DNA of 64,000 bases from Gammaproteobacteria bacterium. Lineage in GTDB: Bacteria; Pseudomonadota; Gammaproteobacteria; Pseudomonadales; Pseudohongiellaceae. Positions 63,808 to 64,000 of this stretch are shown piece after piece; within the stretch, counting starts at the first letter, position 1; each line of letters starts with the position of its first letter. Location of the stretch: positions 30,893 through 94,892 of the forward strand of contig JAQWQD010000028.1 in assembly GCA_029244985.1 (NCBI GenBank), in the 5' to 3' direction. The notes under the pieces were generated by a model. The model was not told the DNA's origin. It did not search any database and saw only the letters and a program-made list of their open reading frames with translations. Made by a program: the position numbers and the translations under genes.

Positions 63808-64000
63808 TTAGGCAATCTTGCGATTCAACCATTCTACGATGACTCGATTGACTTCTTCAGGTTGCTCTTGCTGGATCCAGTGACCGCTATCTAAAACCGT
63901 ATGCTTCTCTAGGTCGCTGATGAAATCTTCCATTCCGTCAGCGCGAGAGGGTGGTAAGAACAGATCATTCTCCGCGCCAATGTATAAGCTCGGCACTTCA
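63808..64000 (-). CDS. Alpha/beta hydrolase, C-terminal end (gene runs past the window)
   Basis: Only the last ~63 residues are present and the frame is open to the window edge. VPSLYIGAENDLFLPP carries the usual acid residue region, and HTVLDSGHWIQQEQPEEVNR contains the catalytic histidine (SGHW) of epoxide-hydrolase/haloalkane-dehalogenase-like enzymes. The substrate is unknown. Confidence 0.8.
   Translation of the reverse strand, partial: EVPSLYIGAENDLFLPPSRADGMEDFISDLEKHTVLDSGHWIQQEQPEEVNRVIVEWLNRKIA

Overview
This is chromosomal sequence from an aerobic Gram-negative bacterium, most likely a free-living marine gammaproteobacterium of the oligotrophic OM182/SAR92/OM60-like kind. The placement is inferred from gene content: the ydbH-ynbE-ydbL outer-membrane lipid operon, the succinyltransferase (AST) arginine pathway, ModF, DmeF, several c-type cytochromes, a TonB receptor, many exported hydrolases and a protocatechuate branch. 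Coding density is high and base composition is moderate. I see no rRNA, tRNA, phage, insertion sequence or CRISPR array.

Layout. 0-3.6 kb: the end of an MFS transporter, then ydbL, ynbE and ydbH on the minus strand. 3.8-9.6 kb: a large TonB-dependent receptor with promoter and terminator, divergent from an exported S9 peptidase. 9.7-16.7 kb: an Lrp/AsnC regulator divergent from an AST arginine operon (astC, an M20 hydrolase in place of astE, astA, astD, astB). 16.7-20.4 kb: alkaline phosphatase, a SelW-like selenoprotein gene with an in-frame TGA, and an OFA-type MFS transporter. 20.5-25.2 kb: two tandem DUF5916 outer-membrane proteins. 25.4-28.8 kb: a TPR / SoxC-like / SoxD-like operon. 29-34 kb: GST, GMC oxidoreductase, metallophosphoesterase and HSL-type hydrolase. 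34.3-38.7 kb: a beta-lactamase-fold hydrolase, a thiolase-like protein lacking catalytic cysteines, and an aldehyde dehydrogenase. 38.7-43.7 kb: an NTF2-like protein, a cytochrome c, an esterase, ModF, a CBS protein with no normal start codon, and a lipoprotein with a LecA-like tail. 43.8-52.3 kb: enoyl-CoA hydratase, PQQ-type sugar dehydrogenase, SMR pump, MBL-fold hydrolase, ACT protein, penicillin acylase and amidohydrolase. 52.6-57.7 kb: DmeF, a PTP-like phosphatase, a redoxin/cytochrome c/copper monooxygenase fusion and ferrochelatase. 57.9-62.4 kb: pobA divergent from pcaC-pcaH-pcaG-pcaB. 62.7-64 kb: a DUF6152 protein and the end of an alpha/beta hydrolase.

How the genes work together. 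The AST operon carries enzymes for all five steps from arginine to glutamate and succinate if the M20 hydrolase does the last one. PobA makes protocatechuate, which PcaGH, PcaB and PcaC carry towards beta-ketoadipate enol-lactone; the remaining pca genes are not in the window. The SoxC/SoxD-like pair looks like a periplasmic molybdenum sulfite dehydrogenase with its cytochrome.

The most notable items are the selenoprotein with a plausible bacterial SECIS hairpin at 18455-18673, the apparent replacement of AstE by an M20 hydrolase, the CBS-domain gene whose full-length frame can start only at a non-standard codon behind a hairpin that hides its ribosome-binding site, and the redoxin/cytochrome/PHM-like fusion. 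I found no convincing wholly new multi-gene system.
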